The position numbers and the translations under genes are program-made. Below, one piece after another: positions 47,834-62,010 of a stretch of DNA of 64,000 nt; the first letter of the stretch is position 1; each line of letters starts with the position of its first letter. A model generated the notes under the pieces. The model was not told the DNA's origin, did not search any database, and saw nothing but the letters and a program-made list of their open reading frames with translations. This DNA is from Typhlomys cinereus (lineage: Eukaryota > Chordata > Mammalia > Rodentia > Platacanthomyidae): positions 2,312,397 through 2,376,396 of the forward strand of contig JALPQD010000076.1 of NCBI GenBank assembly GCA_023101885.1. Direction: 5' to 3'.

Positions 47834-49234
47834 CCTGTGATGTTTTTACTATGACAACCTTCAAAGCAGTCAAAAGGAAAGGACCTTGTGACTGATCATG
47901 TGCAAACGAAGAGAATGTCATCCAATCTTTTGTTGACCTGTACTTTGCAAAAGTAGCCAGATCACAAGAGGGTTCATGGCTACTTCATGCAAATTTTTAT
48001 CATCAACATTGATATATAGGCTCATCATCTTAAATGCTTGTTCTGCCAGAAGACTGCTTGAGTTGTAATTGGTCATGCAAAAGCACACTGGGGCATGCAA
48101 GCAAAAACAAAAACTGATTCACGGAGACGCTGTGTAGTCGTCTTGCTCTGCAGACGGGTATCTGATGCAAGATGATACACAGAGGCTAATGGTCGGCTTG
48201 TAATAGTCAGAACACTGTGATGTACGGAAGTAAGTGGGGGAGAAACGACCAGACTCACATGCGAGCCTTTCCCAGGAGAACCTTCAGGAAGCCAAAGATC
48301 ATCGCTGCCCATTTGTCAAGAGGAGCTGTTACAGAAAGCCTGGGATATCTTAAGGACATAAGCAGCAAACAGAGTCAAGACCACCAAGCTTATTGGTCAG
48401 GAAGTTTGCAAACAATGCCTGTCCCTTGATCACACACGTAATTGAGGCGTCCTTTTTAAAAATTTTAAAGGAATAAATTTGGATCTTATGGAGGTATCCA
48501 GATAGTTTTGTGTTATTCTCTCTGTTGATCAGTAGCCTCTCCCAGTTGCCCAACAATAACATGTGCCTGGGACTGATATTTAGGTGGGACATTAATAGAA
48601 CTATATCCCATTCTACCCAAAGGAACTGTTCTTTTGATTAGAAGTATGATTTTGATAGTCATTATTCACTGAATGCTGTACAATCTTCAATTGCATGTTA
48701 GAGGTGGGGTAAGGAGAGGGTGGATAGAAAAGATGTGAAGATGTCATTTTTGTCCTTATTGGTGAGACAGTTACTCTGAGTAAACAGATATGGAGAAGCA
48801 AGTGAACTAGGAAATAATGTCAGTGCTTAGTTCTGGAAGCTGTGGGAGTCCAGGTGGCTCTTGTGGACTACTACTCTGTTTGCTCTTTTATGTGCAACTG
48901 GGGAAATGTGGAAACTTAGGTTCTAGCATATTCTTTGTTTATTGCTGATCAAGAATCAAATGTAGTTTTGTAAATTTTAAATACTGGAAAGAATTCTCTC
49001 CCAGAAGGGGTTACACAACACGTAGTCTTAGAAGATATGCTGCGAAGGGGTAGACACTGCTTATACAGAACCAACCTGAGAGCCCTGCTCCCTGGACGCC
49101 TGAGCTGTGGGTCACTGACTATATCTATCCATCCTGGGCCACCAGGGCAGCCTTCCCTAGGAACACCCCTCATCCTGCCTCTGCCCCTTGAGAGTGCCTC
49201 TTGATCAGGCACCGTGTTCCTTTTAAATGTGTAT
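47834..49234. other. Unique intronic sequence
   Basis: 48110-48330 retains several CpGs. No exon or nameable repeat was seen. Confidence 0.4.
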
Positions 49235-49530
49235 GTGGTTGTTTTGATATGTGTTAAGGTTTTTTGTAATCCTCATACAAAGTAATTGGGCTCATTATGG
49301 CATTTTCATGCATAATTAGTTCTTATTGAACTTCCTTTTCCATTCCCTCCTCTACTTCTGCCCCTTTATACTACCTGTCATCCCTTCCTTCTCCCAGTTG
49401 CCTCCTCCTACTTTCTTGTCACGTGTATTCTATTATCCAGTTGTCTCATCTCAAGATCTCCTCATATGTGCATCCCATACATAATCTATATGCATTTACA
49501 TGTGCATATTATATGGAAGGCATGTAAGTC
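49235..49530 (-). mobile_element. Rodent LINE-1 3'-end-type segment
   Basis: 'cattatggcattttcatgca', then the pyrimidine-rich ccttttccattccctcctc tract, in the order seen in rodent L1 3' ends. No target duplication visible. Confidence 0.5.
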
Positions 49531-50309
49531 AGAAACAGTGAAACACGATAGGTTGTCGAGAGGAGGAAAGGTACGTTAATCGCTGCATCTTTGGGAGGCA
49601 CGATCTCACATAACTTGTTTTCAGGATGGCTCTTCTCCAGGGGTAAGTTTGTGTGGTGACAGTGACATGTTAGTGTCCTTCACAGCCATCAAGTGACTCG
49701 CTTGATTTCTCACTTCTCAGTGCCCAGTAGGGCAGTTCTGAGGCTCACCTGGATCCACCCATTCCTACCCTGCTCTCCCACCTGAGGTCCTGCACACATT
49801 TTTCATCCCACTGTCGACATCATTCTAGCCCTGTTAAAATGACCTGCTTTAGAATTTGAGGCCACATGAAATACACCAAAAACTGAGACATGAGATTGCA
49901 TTTTGAGAAAGCTAGATTTTTAGGTCACAACACAAATAGAGTGTTCCAGATGGGAAAACTGCTCGGAAGACCTGCACCACTGGCCCCTATGAAAAAGATT
50001 CCAAATGCTTTAACAGTAAGGACAGGATGGTCTAGGCAGTGCGGTCTGGCAAGAAGCATCTCATAAACAGGTATGCCAGTAGTCCGATTAATTTTAAATT
50101 CTATGCCCCTATAGCAGGCATCCATGTATCTGCTTAAAATAAGAGACTTTTAAAGTCACTACAGTTTATGAAGCATTCAGGATAACTGGCTATTCTAAAG
50201 AGGCCATAGTCTCTTTTACCGTAGTGGATTTTGTAGTCAAAGAAAATTCCCTCCAAAGGATCTCGCTCTTTAATGGGAAAGTGAACTCTTTTCCAAGTCA
50301 AATCATCTG
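49531..50309. other. Unidentified sequence with overlapping minus frames
   Basis: Minus-strand frames at 49925-50125 and 50134-50409 look protein-like in composition but carry no domain I know and no shared splice pattern. The second runs into the repeat at 50310. Confidence 0.35.
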
Positions 50310-50830
50310 TTTTTGTGATAGATACACATGTCAGCTTGACAACTGAAGGTTTGCGCTCTAGGCACAGTGGTGAATGAGTGGTTGGGTTAAGTCCTGAGCA
50401 AGCCCGCAAGAGATTGGTATTCTTCTGTATACTTGGCCAGACATATTGGTCTGGCCAGTGAGGACTGATCCCCTCTTAACAATGGATATGGTGTGTGGCC
50501 AGTTCCCTTAGTCCCTGGTGTTGATATGACCTCTCCTGCCAAGTTGGACTACATGCGTGACCCAACAGCCATCAGAAAAACTAAAACCTCTTGTTCTCCC
50601 CTTAAACCATTTGGTTGTGAATTTCTCTGCAGCAATGCAGATAAACTACCACAGATAACTTTGGCAGAACTGCGTTTTGTGCTTGGTGTAGAGATATCAG
50701 CTCCTCTTTAGTTATGGAGAAAAGAAATGGTAGCGTGAATTCCTTTTGTCTTATATTGGTGTTTCCCTGCTGTATCTCCTGTGATACTCTGTCTCCTGTC
50801 TCAATTGAGAAGAACATTTTGAGCAAAATA
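50310..50830 (+). repeat. Old interspersed rodent repeat, family unresolved
   Basis: 'acatgtcagcttgacaactg', cagttcccttagtccctggt, 'tgatatgacctctcctgcca', then 'ccccttaaaccatttggttg' and cagcaatgcagataaactac. 50497-50549 matches 4426-4477 in opposite orientation. Confidence 0.65.
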
Positions 50831-53427
50831 CCAACCTAAACGCATGCTTCCTAAACCTTGGCTTGAAAGTGAAGAAGAATCTGTGTTTGCCAAGTTTAAG
50901 GAAAGAGAATAAGACTCGTGATTTTGCAAATTTATTGTTGAATCACTATGATAACTTTCTATGTATTTGTGCTAATATTTAAGCACAGCTTTGAAACATA
51001 TGAATAAACTCGTCACATCGTTAAGCTCAATTCAAGCCACTTCAAGGTCGTTTTCGACCCTCATCCCACCCAGTTTGTTAACTGGAAGCTGAGTAAACAT
51101 GTGCATTTCAGGTCCTTCTCTGCTTCCTAAATCATCTGTAGATGATTTAATGCTCATTGAACAACGAGTCTCGCTGATCAAGATCTTCAAACTTCCTTTA
51201 GCTATGAGGAATATCTGTTTGGAACAAAGACATTTGAAATCCATCTAGTGAAAGCATTTTTAGTGAGTCTGTTTAATCAGTTGGTGTTGGAGATGTGCTT
51301 GACATCCTCTTGGATATTCTTTAGTGGGGGATCCTTGTAACCCATCTGTCTCAGAAGAATTCCATGTACTGGTCTATAATCTAGGTTCAGCCCCTATTTG
51401 AAAGGCAGCTGAGTTCTGGTCAGGAAAGAGGTTTTACTTTAGTTTACCTAACTACATTACAAGATCAGACTTGAGAAAACTCTGACATACAGTTTTTATA
51501 GATCAGTTAAATTAATATATGAGTATTAATTCTGTAGAAACAGCCATCCAAGTTTTTACTTAGATATTATAGCTAAAATATCGTTAGATATAGTTTTAAC
51601 AATTCAGGAACACACAACATGAGATACTCCAAGATACTGAACTCTTTTTCAGTCTCAAAAGGAAACTTCTCATTTTCAAATCTATTTTGCTGCCAAAAAA
51701 ATAGTACTCTTGAGGTGATTGAATTTTTAATTTATATTTGTATTCATATTGTCCCAAAATAGGTTACAGAAGTGCCCAGAGCACCTTGCTGGGCTCAGCT
51801 GTGGTCTGGGATTCTTATTTTACAGGCTGAATGTATTATATGTGTTGAGTGCTCGTTAAGTATGGTGTGTGATTCTAGGTCACCAATGATGATGAAGAAA
51901 AAGCTGGTCTTTGCTTCATGGTGACTTGGCTACATGTGGCTGAAGTGTAATGGTGCCTAGTCAGTTTCTACAGAAATTAGCTGTTCGACATCTGTTCTTG
52001 AACCCCTAGCGTATGCTAGAATTATATTTTCACAAGGCATTACAGCTAAGGGCATAATAAATCCTTGATGAGAATTTCATGCTCCTAAAATACAGGGATA
52101 TGACTGGCTTTGTAAACCCCTTACTTTTGCTCATTGGAAAAAGGCAGCTGTTGGCTATTCATGGAATGTATACTTTAGGCCTTACAGATGTGGCGTGTCT
52201 GACTGACTTCTTATCCATACCCCAGAGAAGCAAACTTAGTAAGTCTGTGGACTCTCAGCTTATCTACTGTTTATTGGCTTATCACTAACTCCACCACTAT
52301 AGCTGGCTTTCTGATGTCGTAACAATATACTAAAATAATCAACTTATAAGGAAGAACAGTCATTCTGGCTCACATTTTTGGCAGTTGCAGTCCGTAGTTG
52401 ATTAGCCCTATTATGTAGGTTCCCATGAGGAGGCAGAGTAACAAAGATACCTGTGTCAGGGCTGAGAAGTAAAAGATAAGGTCGATCCTGAGACGTCCTT
52501 GGGAGCACACTTCAGTGATAAAGGTCTTTAGCTGGGTCCTGTCTTTTGAATATTCTACCACTTCCCAGTGACTGTAAGCATGAGCCTTGGTGAGAAAATT
52601 AAAGATCCAAAGTACAATGTCTTCTAACAGGAAGCCAAACTTTGTGCTCTAGTAACACCCTTTCTGTTTAGCTCTCTTTCTTATTCCAGGTATGCAAGTC
52701 TTCCAATCCTTTTGCAGGGTGAGATGGCCAAGCTTTCTGCCAATGGACTTCCTTTCTCTCTTTTCACTACCTAACAAAAGGCCGCTTTTCTTGGTTACTT
52801 GGAATACACATAGGGGCAAAGAGTTGTAGCCACAGGCCTGCCTAGGGCTGTTCAAGTTCTGATTCTGCTCTCTTGTGTTAACTTTGTGGCACAGAAGAGT
52901 TGAAGATTAAATGTAGCTTCACCATGTGAACTTCTACCTTGTAGGTGAATGACCAGGTAGTGAATCATGGATATCATCAGGAAGAGAATCTCATGTTCCA
53001 AATCCTTTGTTTTTTAAAGCCATTAGTCCAAAATAAAAATGGAGCCATCTAACCCTTAAATAGATAAGATCAAATAATTCAGAAGTATTCTTGACCTAAT
53101 AATTTTGCAAGCTTATGAAGGGACAACTCATACCCATTGCAAGACACATTTAGTTTTTACATTTTACTGTGATAGTTTGTAGTGGCCTGTGGAGTTCTAC
53201 TGAGTTTTTCGAACCTTTGAGTAGCCTTTCTTGTTCCACATCAACATTGTTTTTCATCACAAGCTTGAGAACACAACCTCCCAGGATGTGTCCTGAAAGA
53301 CATGTAGTATGATCCAATGATGAGTCTGTGAGCTGTGTTCAGCTAGTCCTCAGCAACATTACCCCAGAGATGTGGCTGCTTTGCCTTCAGATATTAAAAA
53401 ACTCCTGCTATGGTATCCCTGGGGTAA
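50831..53427. other. Unique intronic sequence
   Basis: The longest AT-rich repeat-poor stretch on this side. I recognise no exon, RNA gene or repeat. Confidence 0.45.
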
Positions 53428-53446
53428 CACACACATACACAGACAC

Positions 53447-53492
<46 letters not shown>
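53428..53492 (+). repeat. (CA)n microsatellite
   Basis: About 25 CA units after cacacatacacagacacaac. Confidence 0.95.
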
Positions 53493-53493
<1 letters not shown>

Positions 53494-53571
53494 AGAACCC
53501 AGTTTGTGTTAGATGGCATGCAATTCTCACATTCCTAATGTTTTTCCCCTATTTTCAACAACTAAGGTTTT

Positions 53572-54254
53572 TTTATTAATTTTTATTTTATTATTATTTT
53601 ATTACATTTTCTTCATAGTTGTACAAGCTCAATCAGTAACCCCCTTCTTCCCCCTCCCCTTTCTCTTTCCCTCTATTGTCTCCCATTCCACTCTCCCTCT
53701 CTTCCCACTCTCCCCCCTTCCCTCTCACCCCTTTTCCTTCCCTCCTCCTCTCTTGGTGCTTCCTGCTTTCTCCTTCCCATCCTCCAGAGCATCTGTTTAT
53801 GTGGGCGCTGAATTTCCCTCTGAGTTGTCTACACTAGTGAGGGTTCAGTACTCAGTGGCATAGCTTGGGGCCCCTTCTCAGGCTGTCCACTGGTATGGGA
53901 ACTCTATTATGACTGTTTAACCCCTTGCCTCTAAGGATCCTACTTCCTGAAGCCTTCTCCCCTGTGATCTGTGCTGGACTTTGGGGTGTTGTTGACATGT
54001 CAGCCATTGGGCAGGTCAGGCAAGGTCCAATCACCTTGTGACTATATCCTGGCTACTGCAGCCCTGACTTGTGTGGAGTATCTTACATATCATTGGTCTT
54101 CCCCATGTTTAGCTCTTACAATCTTGCCATCCTCTCTTCTGCAAAGGTTCCTTGTATTTTAGATTTGGCTGATCTGGTTCCGGATGAGTATCGTTGGGTC
54201 TTTAATAGTCTGAATTATGGTGTGCTGTTCTCTGTTTTGCTGTTCCTGTGCTGC
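53572..54254 (-). mobile_element. LINE-1 3'-UTR-type retroposon (copy C)
   Basis: A 683-bp element. The + strand begins with a T/A-rich tail, then a 130-bp ccctctcc-type tract, then the conserved block shared with copies A and B. Flanks ACAACTAAGGTTTT (53558-53571) and ACAACTGATGTTTT (54255-54268) are a likely target-site duplication with two differences. Confidence 0.8.
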
Positions 54255-54268
54255 ACAACTGATGTTTT

Positions 54269-55099
54269 AAGGCTGACTCTATGTTAACATAGAGACTAAG
54301 CAATAGCATTTGCATCACATGGGGAGCTAATGCAGCGCTTGACCATCCTGACGCTCTGACATGGTGGGTGGTTCTGATTTCCCTTCTGGCCTCCATAAGA
54401 TCCCTCTCCCGATTGCTTCATTAGCATGGGCAGGAGAAATCGTGCTCTGATATTTAACTGTGATGCCCAGGTTGTTTTCTGTATCTCATATTTGATCTCT
54501 GATTCTACTGAACGCTGACACAAAGAGGGAAACGTCATCTTTGTGAAGAGAAATAAGGCCATTTCTGCCATTGGCTCCATGTAGCAATACAGAAAACGTG
54601 GAGGAACTGGATACAGGTTAATGTCCTCACCTGTTAAAACTGCTGATGCTGGCATCCTCAGTAGTAAGCTCCCAGGAGCCTTAGTTTAGGCTGCACTAAA
54701 GCTAATCTAAGACTCACGGTTTTGCTCTAAGCTGCCTAGAAGACTGCACTTGGATGTTTCTTTTAGTTTCTGAAGTACACGTGTTACATGTAGCTGAGGA
54801 GTCTGACGATACTTAACAGACATCGAGTCTCAGGTAGGAGAATGTCACAGGTGTCTTTATACTTCAGCATTCCTAAGTACATGAAAGAGGAGTAGATTTA
54901 TTCTAGTCTAGCCAGAAGGATAGAGTTGACACTTTTAAGTACACCCAGAAACAACCACAAAGCAATAGTAGTTATGTGCAGTTTTTGCTCCAGAAGGCAG
55001 GGATTCCTCCTTTATAAACATTCATGAAAGCTACCGAAATGCTGGATCGTGCAGCATACTCTCTAAAGCCTTTTCTACTCTTAAGACAAAGTTTTTCTA
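54269..55099. other. Unique intronic sequence
   Basis: A 119-codon minus frame (54296-54655) has no domain or splice context. Nothing else is seen. Confidence 0.4.
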
Positions 55100-55149
55100 A
55101 CTTTTCTAAATTTGAAATATACTTTTCTAAATTTGAAATACACTTTTCT
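55100..55149 (+). repeat. 21-bp tandem repeat, 2.4 copies
   Basis: Unit acttttctaaatttgaaata plus one base, at 55100-55120 and 55121-55141, with a partial third copy. Confidence 0.9.
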
Positions 55150-55535
55150 GTTATATATGTTCCCTTAATTTTTATTCTTTTATACATGAATATAGTGAAT
55201 TTATGATATTTTCTCACCTTAATCCCCAAGCTCACCCCCCCTTCCCATGGCAGTCCCTCTCCCCTGCCAGACTCCCTCTTTATTTTCAAGTCTTTTCACA
55301 GGTGTCTGGGTTGCCTTTGATGGCATATGCCTGAGTACTTGCCAGAGCATGAGTCATATATCAGCGGGTATACCATTGAGGAAAGCATCTTCTGTTTTCT
55401 CCCATGAGCCTTAACCCCCATCAGTCTCTCAGATCGGTGTGGAACCTCTTCAGATCTTTCCTCTTCCATGGTGAAATGTTGATAGGACAAGTCCCAGCAC
55501 ATGCCAAAAGTTTGTATTTTGCCCAGCCTACTGTC
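55150..55535 (-). mobile_element. Rodent LINE-1 3'-UTR-type segment
   Basis: AT-rich tail side, a pyrimidine tract (cacccccccttcccatggca), then 'tgcctgagtacttgccagag' and 'ccatggtgaaatgttgatag', parallel to 28.12-28.30 kb. Confidence 0.65.
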
Positions 55536-56869
<1,334 letters not shown>

Positions 56870-57038
56870 TGAACTGCCGATGCGCTCTCATTACTCTGAA
56901 GGCTTGGGCTCCCTTTCTCTAGGGTGGGTTTCCTACGGCCAGTGGTGGGCTGACCTCACCACCTTATCGTCCAGGCAGCATGACTTTCCTGACGAGACAG
57001 CTCTCACCTCCACTCCTGCTCCTGCTGCTGCACTTTCT

Positions 57039-57116
57039 TTTTTTTTATTTATTTATTCAACTGTGCGCATGTGCGTGTATATGTGCGTGCGTGTATATGT
57101 GCGAGCACGTGTGTGT

Positions 57117-57153
<37 letters not shown>

Positions 57154-57362
57154 ACCATGGATGAATTTGTGAACCACCATGGACGCCTCCGCCTCCTCCT
57201 CGTTTACTCTGCCCGGGGATTCACAGGCTCCTGCCCTACCAGGACCAGAAGCGCAGGCCGCCCCCGCTTCCGCCTGGCATCTATACGTGGGATCTGGGAT
57301 CCGAACTAAGGACCTTCCGCCTGCAAGGCAGAGGCTTAACCCCTGAGCCACCTCTCCAGTCC
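57039..57362 (-). mobile_element. tRNA-headed SINE, young subfamily, 14-bp TSD
   Basis: Minus-strand reading: ggactggagaggtggctcag, B-box-like agttcggatccc, GC-rich body, 'aggaggaggcggaggcgtcc', 'ggtggttcacaaattcatcc', CA/CG tail (57063-57150). Flanks CTGCTGCACTTTCT (57025-57038) and CTGCTGCGCTTTCT (57363-57376) form the target duplication. It lies in the intron between the two ATP8A2 exons. Confidence 0.95.
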
Positions 57363-59725
57363 CTGCTGCGCTTTCTCACACGTCGTACTCACAACACCTT
57401 ATTCTGCCACCTTCTCACTCAGGGAAACTCCCTTCTTCCAGAAAGTTCTGGCATGCACTGGGCAACCCTTTTGATAGACATGACTGAGTATCACCCAAGA
57501 TCACTGCTGTGGAAAGACGTAGAAGACCCTGGGCCTGGGGTTGGACTGTCATAATCCCAAATCCCTAGCAGACAGTGTCCTGAAGTCAGGCCAAGCTCAG
57601 TCAGTTCCTCTCTGAACCCAGTATTGCTGGCATGGCTCTTAGGTGCTCTGAGGGTCCAGGAAATGGTCACCCTTTCATGACAATTCCAAATGACAGAGAA
57701 GAACCAATCTTATGACCTCTGGAAGGTGTCTGTGGCTTCTCCGGCCTGCCAGCCAATCTCATCAGTCGCAGGGTCTCAGTGGCTGAAAGTCCGCATTTGC
57801 TGTAACAACCCCAGCTCCCTCATGCTCCCCTCCTAGATGTTTAAACATGTTGGGCCTAACTGCATGATGCTTCTTTAAACTGAAACCAGGGACAGCACAG
57901 GGAACCTAGCAAACTCCTGCAGCCCGAAGCCTCATGGGCTGGTCCCCTGCAGCTTTTGAGCTCCTCCTCCCTGAAGGAGGATCTGCATGGGATCACCTCT
58001 CCTGTTTCCCCCAGCCTGAGGTTCCACAAACACAGCAAGGAATTACCAAATCCACAAGGCTTGGTCCTTTGTTACTTTAAAGTCTCCAGCCGATTCCTCG
58101 TGTGGCTAGGAGGAGGCGTTCTGAGTTGACAGGTAGATGCTGAGGTTCTCATGCATCTGATCACCGCCCTCAAGCATGTGTCCAAGATCAGAGGACAGCG
58201 GACCCCTGTGTGCTTGGAAGCTGCCCTGTACACCTGCTTGGTTTCTTTCCTGAGTCAATGTTACTGAGGCCTTTGGGAATCGCGCTTCCTGCCTGCTGTC
58301 AGCAACTGTGGATGTTACACACCCCAGCATTATTAAATACTTGAGTTATAACATCATAGGGCTAGGAGGCATCTTTAAGAGGTTTCCTAGGAGTTCCAAG
58401 CAAATATTTGTTGGCCTTTTCCTTTAGCATGTCTGCTAGGGAAGGAGAGACTCCAGGATCCACCTGTTGATGCTGTGCACTAGTAGGATGCAGAACATGA
58501 AACGATTGCTTTTGTCAAGTTGCAGCATCAGAACAAGGTGCCGTGGGGCTTTCTAAGTCCATGACCATTTCAGGGTTTTCTTTTCCCTCCAGAGCAGTAG
58601 TCTGTCAAAGGAACAGGAAAGCCACATGTGTCTGTGGAGTCTAGTTTCCTGCCCATGTTCCCCAGCATGATTAAGAGGATGCTGTTATCTCAGGACTTTG
58701 CTTGTGTTGAGCCTTCAACACTATACAGTATATTCCTTACCGCAGCAGAAAATGCCACATGGTTGCATGAATTCTTTTGTCCCTTTAAAATGATAACCAT
58801 GGCTGGTTGAACTTACAACTCTATGCTTATATCTGTTCATTTCATATGGATTCATTTTTATGCATTTTTTGAGGAAGTACTCAGTTAGGTGAATTTGGAA
58901 GCAGACACTAGAAGGTTGTGCAGTGGGAAGAGCCTCCTATTTTGTGTTTACACACACAGAGGCAGCCCGGAGCTGCTACTTGCCACCTCATCCGGCCAGG
59001 TAGAGTGTGCGGTATACCACATGCACAGCTCTCAGTTCCCTGTCCTCTGGAGAACATTTCATCTGCCCCCCTGCCTACTTCTGTCTCCGGAATGATCCTG
59101 GGGAAACAGTGTTTGATTTAGGATATGTGCATTTTCCTGAGAACAAATCATTGTCACACACAGTGAGGCTTCTGAAAGATTCCAGCAGATGTTCTTCTGC
59201 CCATTGAAATTTAACACCAGGGTCCAAGTCAAATGCAGACTTCCTTTGTACTTGTTTAGATTGTTATTTTATGATTTCCCTGTTCCCCTTTGGTATCTTT
59301 AATGAGCTTTGATGGGGAGTTTTAGTTTTCCGTGTTCGCCCACTTCTGCCAATTCAAAATTACCCCTTCAATCTGCAAGTGTGTGTGGATGAACAGCCAG
59401 GCCTCTCATGGGTGTCTGGAAGAGCTCACTTGAAATGTAACTTCCTTCTCCATTGCTAATGGGAATCATTGCACACTTTCCTTTGGAATGGAAATATTAT
59501 TTAAAGCATAGTATTTTCAATCAGGAACTTTTGTTTTGATACAGAGTTCAGTTGAATTTCTGGACTCACCTAAAATTAAGTAATTGAGTTTACAGTAGCA
59601 GGAAAATTTTAAAGTTCTAGTGTGTTCTTAATATAACTCGATTGTCTGCCCTAGTAACCCTATAGGGTTAAGGGTTTCTAGCCTTGAACTTGAAATGAAA
59701 GAAGTTAAGATGTATGGTATATGTG

Positions 59726-59760
59726 TGTGGTGTGGTGTGGTGTGGTGTGGTGTGGTGTGG
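59726..59760 (+). repeat. (TGTGG)7 pentanucleotide repeat
   Basis: Seven perfect units, followed by tgtgtg. Confidence 0.98.
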
Positions 59761-59859
59761 TGTGTGTAAGCCATAGGTTTTTGTTGGGTGTCTTCATCGA
59801 TCACTTTCAAACTTTTTTCTTTTTTCTTTCTTTCCCTATTTTCACATGTATGTGTGCTC

Positions 59860-60175
59860 ATGTTTGCATGTGTGGATACACATATATATGTGTGTGTGTG
59901 AATGAGGGGACTGGAACCTCAAGGCTAATAATAGAAACATCCTCAGTCACTCTTCCACCTTATTCTAATCAAACCTTAAACTCACCAATAGGGCTAATCT
60001 GGCTAGCCAGCTTGCTCTAGGGATTACCAGTCTCTGCCTCCTGAGGCTGGATTTACAGACAAGCTGTCACTCTTACTCAGAATTCTACTTGGCTTCTGAT
60101 TCTGGGAATCTGAACTCTGATCCACTTGATTGCATAGGAAGCACTGCAACTACCAAATCACCTTCCTATCCTCGC
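59860..60175 (-). mobile_element. B4 SINE, strongly decayed
   Basis: TG tail, 'ggggactggaacctcaaggc', 'gctctagggattaccagtct', 'ctgattctgggaatctgaac' and a decayed ID end. Confidence 0.55.
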
Positions 60176-60562
60176 ATAATTGTTTGTATCTTAAAACTGG
60201 CAGAGCAGTTTGTGTACACATGTAATTGATACCTTTCTTTTTTGTAACAAGATTATATTGTATGTATGTCCCTTATTTCCTGTGGTCACCATAAAATCAA
60301 TGACTAGGTTGTATAGAAATGTTCCATTCACATGTATTTTTCTTCCAGTTCAGATAGTAATTTTCTTTTAATAACTGAGACCTTAAAAGTCATTTGCTTA
60401 TGGAGCTCCACAGGAGTCATAGTGAGAAGTCTAGCAACATGTTTGAGGAAAGTAGTTATTAGGTCAACTTAAGAACTTGTCCTTGTTCTTACCTGTCCTG
60501 AAACGACCACCTGGAGGAAGTTGTTTGCTCAGGCAACATGTGGGATCTGTTTTTGCTCATAA

Positions 60563-60883
<321 letters not shown>

Positions 60884-61549
60884 TAGGAGCTAGCTGTTCC
60901 ACAAAGCTACATCCTTGTAAAGACCAACCCAGGCCCAAAGCACTGCTCAGCCACCTGTCTCCTGAGCTCTCCCTCACCCTTTGGATCCTCTTCTTTTCCT
61001 TCAGGTTCTTGGTGGAACAGAAGGATATTGCCACTTGCTGTGTCCTCTTGCCAGAGTGGCATGAGAGCAGTGTGGCCAGTGCCAGGCAGCAGCAGTACTC
61101 TACTTTCTTGGGCACTGAGCCTGTGTTTTTCCCTTGCATTAGCAGAGCTTGGGTTCCTGCAGAGTTTGTTGCAGAAGCTGTCTGAGCATCCCCTCATAAT
61201 CCCCAGGATATCCAGAAGTTAGGGCTCCTATGACAAAGGTGTGGGAGTGAGTGGGGAAGTAGGGAGAGGAAACCATTAAGGCCATTTAAAACGTCACACT
61301 GAGTTCATGTTCTGTCATCCCGCAATTTCTCAAGATGTGAATTACAGGTAAATGTGCGTGCTCGCTAGTGGGCTGGCCCAGAAGAACTGGAGAAGGTACT
61401 TCACACTTCCTCTTCGTGGTGCTACTCAATCACTTTCTTCCTGAGAACAGCTCTGTTGTAAGGATGTTACTTGGAAGTGATCATGGCACTAGCTTGCCAA
61501 GAGATGGGGATCAGTGGTACAGCACTTACTTAAAAAGTGGGTTTAGTCA

Positions 61550-61668
61550 GGTGTGGTGGTGCATAGTACTTAGGAGGCAGGGGCAGAAAGGTCAGGAGCT
61601 CATGGTCAGTGAATTCAAGCCTGGGTTACGTGAGATCTTGTTTTGAAATGAGGAAAAAGAAAGGAAAA
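61550..61668 (+). mobile_element. B1 SINE
   Basis: caggtgtggtggtgcatagt, acttaggaggcaggggcag, 'gtgaattcaagcctgggtta' and an A-rich tail. Confidence 0.8.
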
Positions 61669-61718
61669 GGAGGAGGCATTCACTCTTTAGGGTAACAAAC
61701 CAGTGTTATTGTGTTTTA

Positions 61719-61720
<2 letters not shown>

Positions 61721-61770
<50 letters not shown>

Positions 61771-62010
61771 TGTGTAAGAGAGTATTGTATGTGCTTATGG
61801 AGGCCCAAAGGTGACTTCTGGAATCATCTTGGATATTCTGCCTCCTTTTTAGCTTTGCACTGGGATTTCCCATGTTCCACCTTCCAGAATGGGAAGGACA
61901 GGTGGCCGCCATTTCCACTTGGTGTTTTTACACGGGACCTGGAGAGCCAAACTCAAGTCCTTTTGCTTGCAAAGCAAAGGCTTAACCCCTGAGCCACCTT
62001 TCCCAGGTCC
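61721..62010 (-). mobile_element. tRNA-headed SINE, older subfamily
   Basis: Minus-strand reading: decayed head (ggtggctcaggggttaagcc), B-box-like gagtttggctc, older-type body with ccaagatgattccagaagtc, and a CA tail of about 27 units (61721-61775 on +). The right end is approximate and I saw no clear target duplication. Confidence 0.8.

Noticed and set aside
49925..50409. Two adjacent protein-like minus frames, considered as a processed pseudogene
   Set aside because: Other frames are also open, no parent protein is recognised, and the upstream part is an old repeat.
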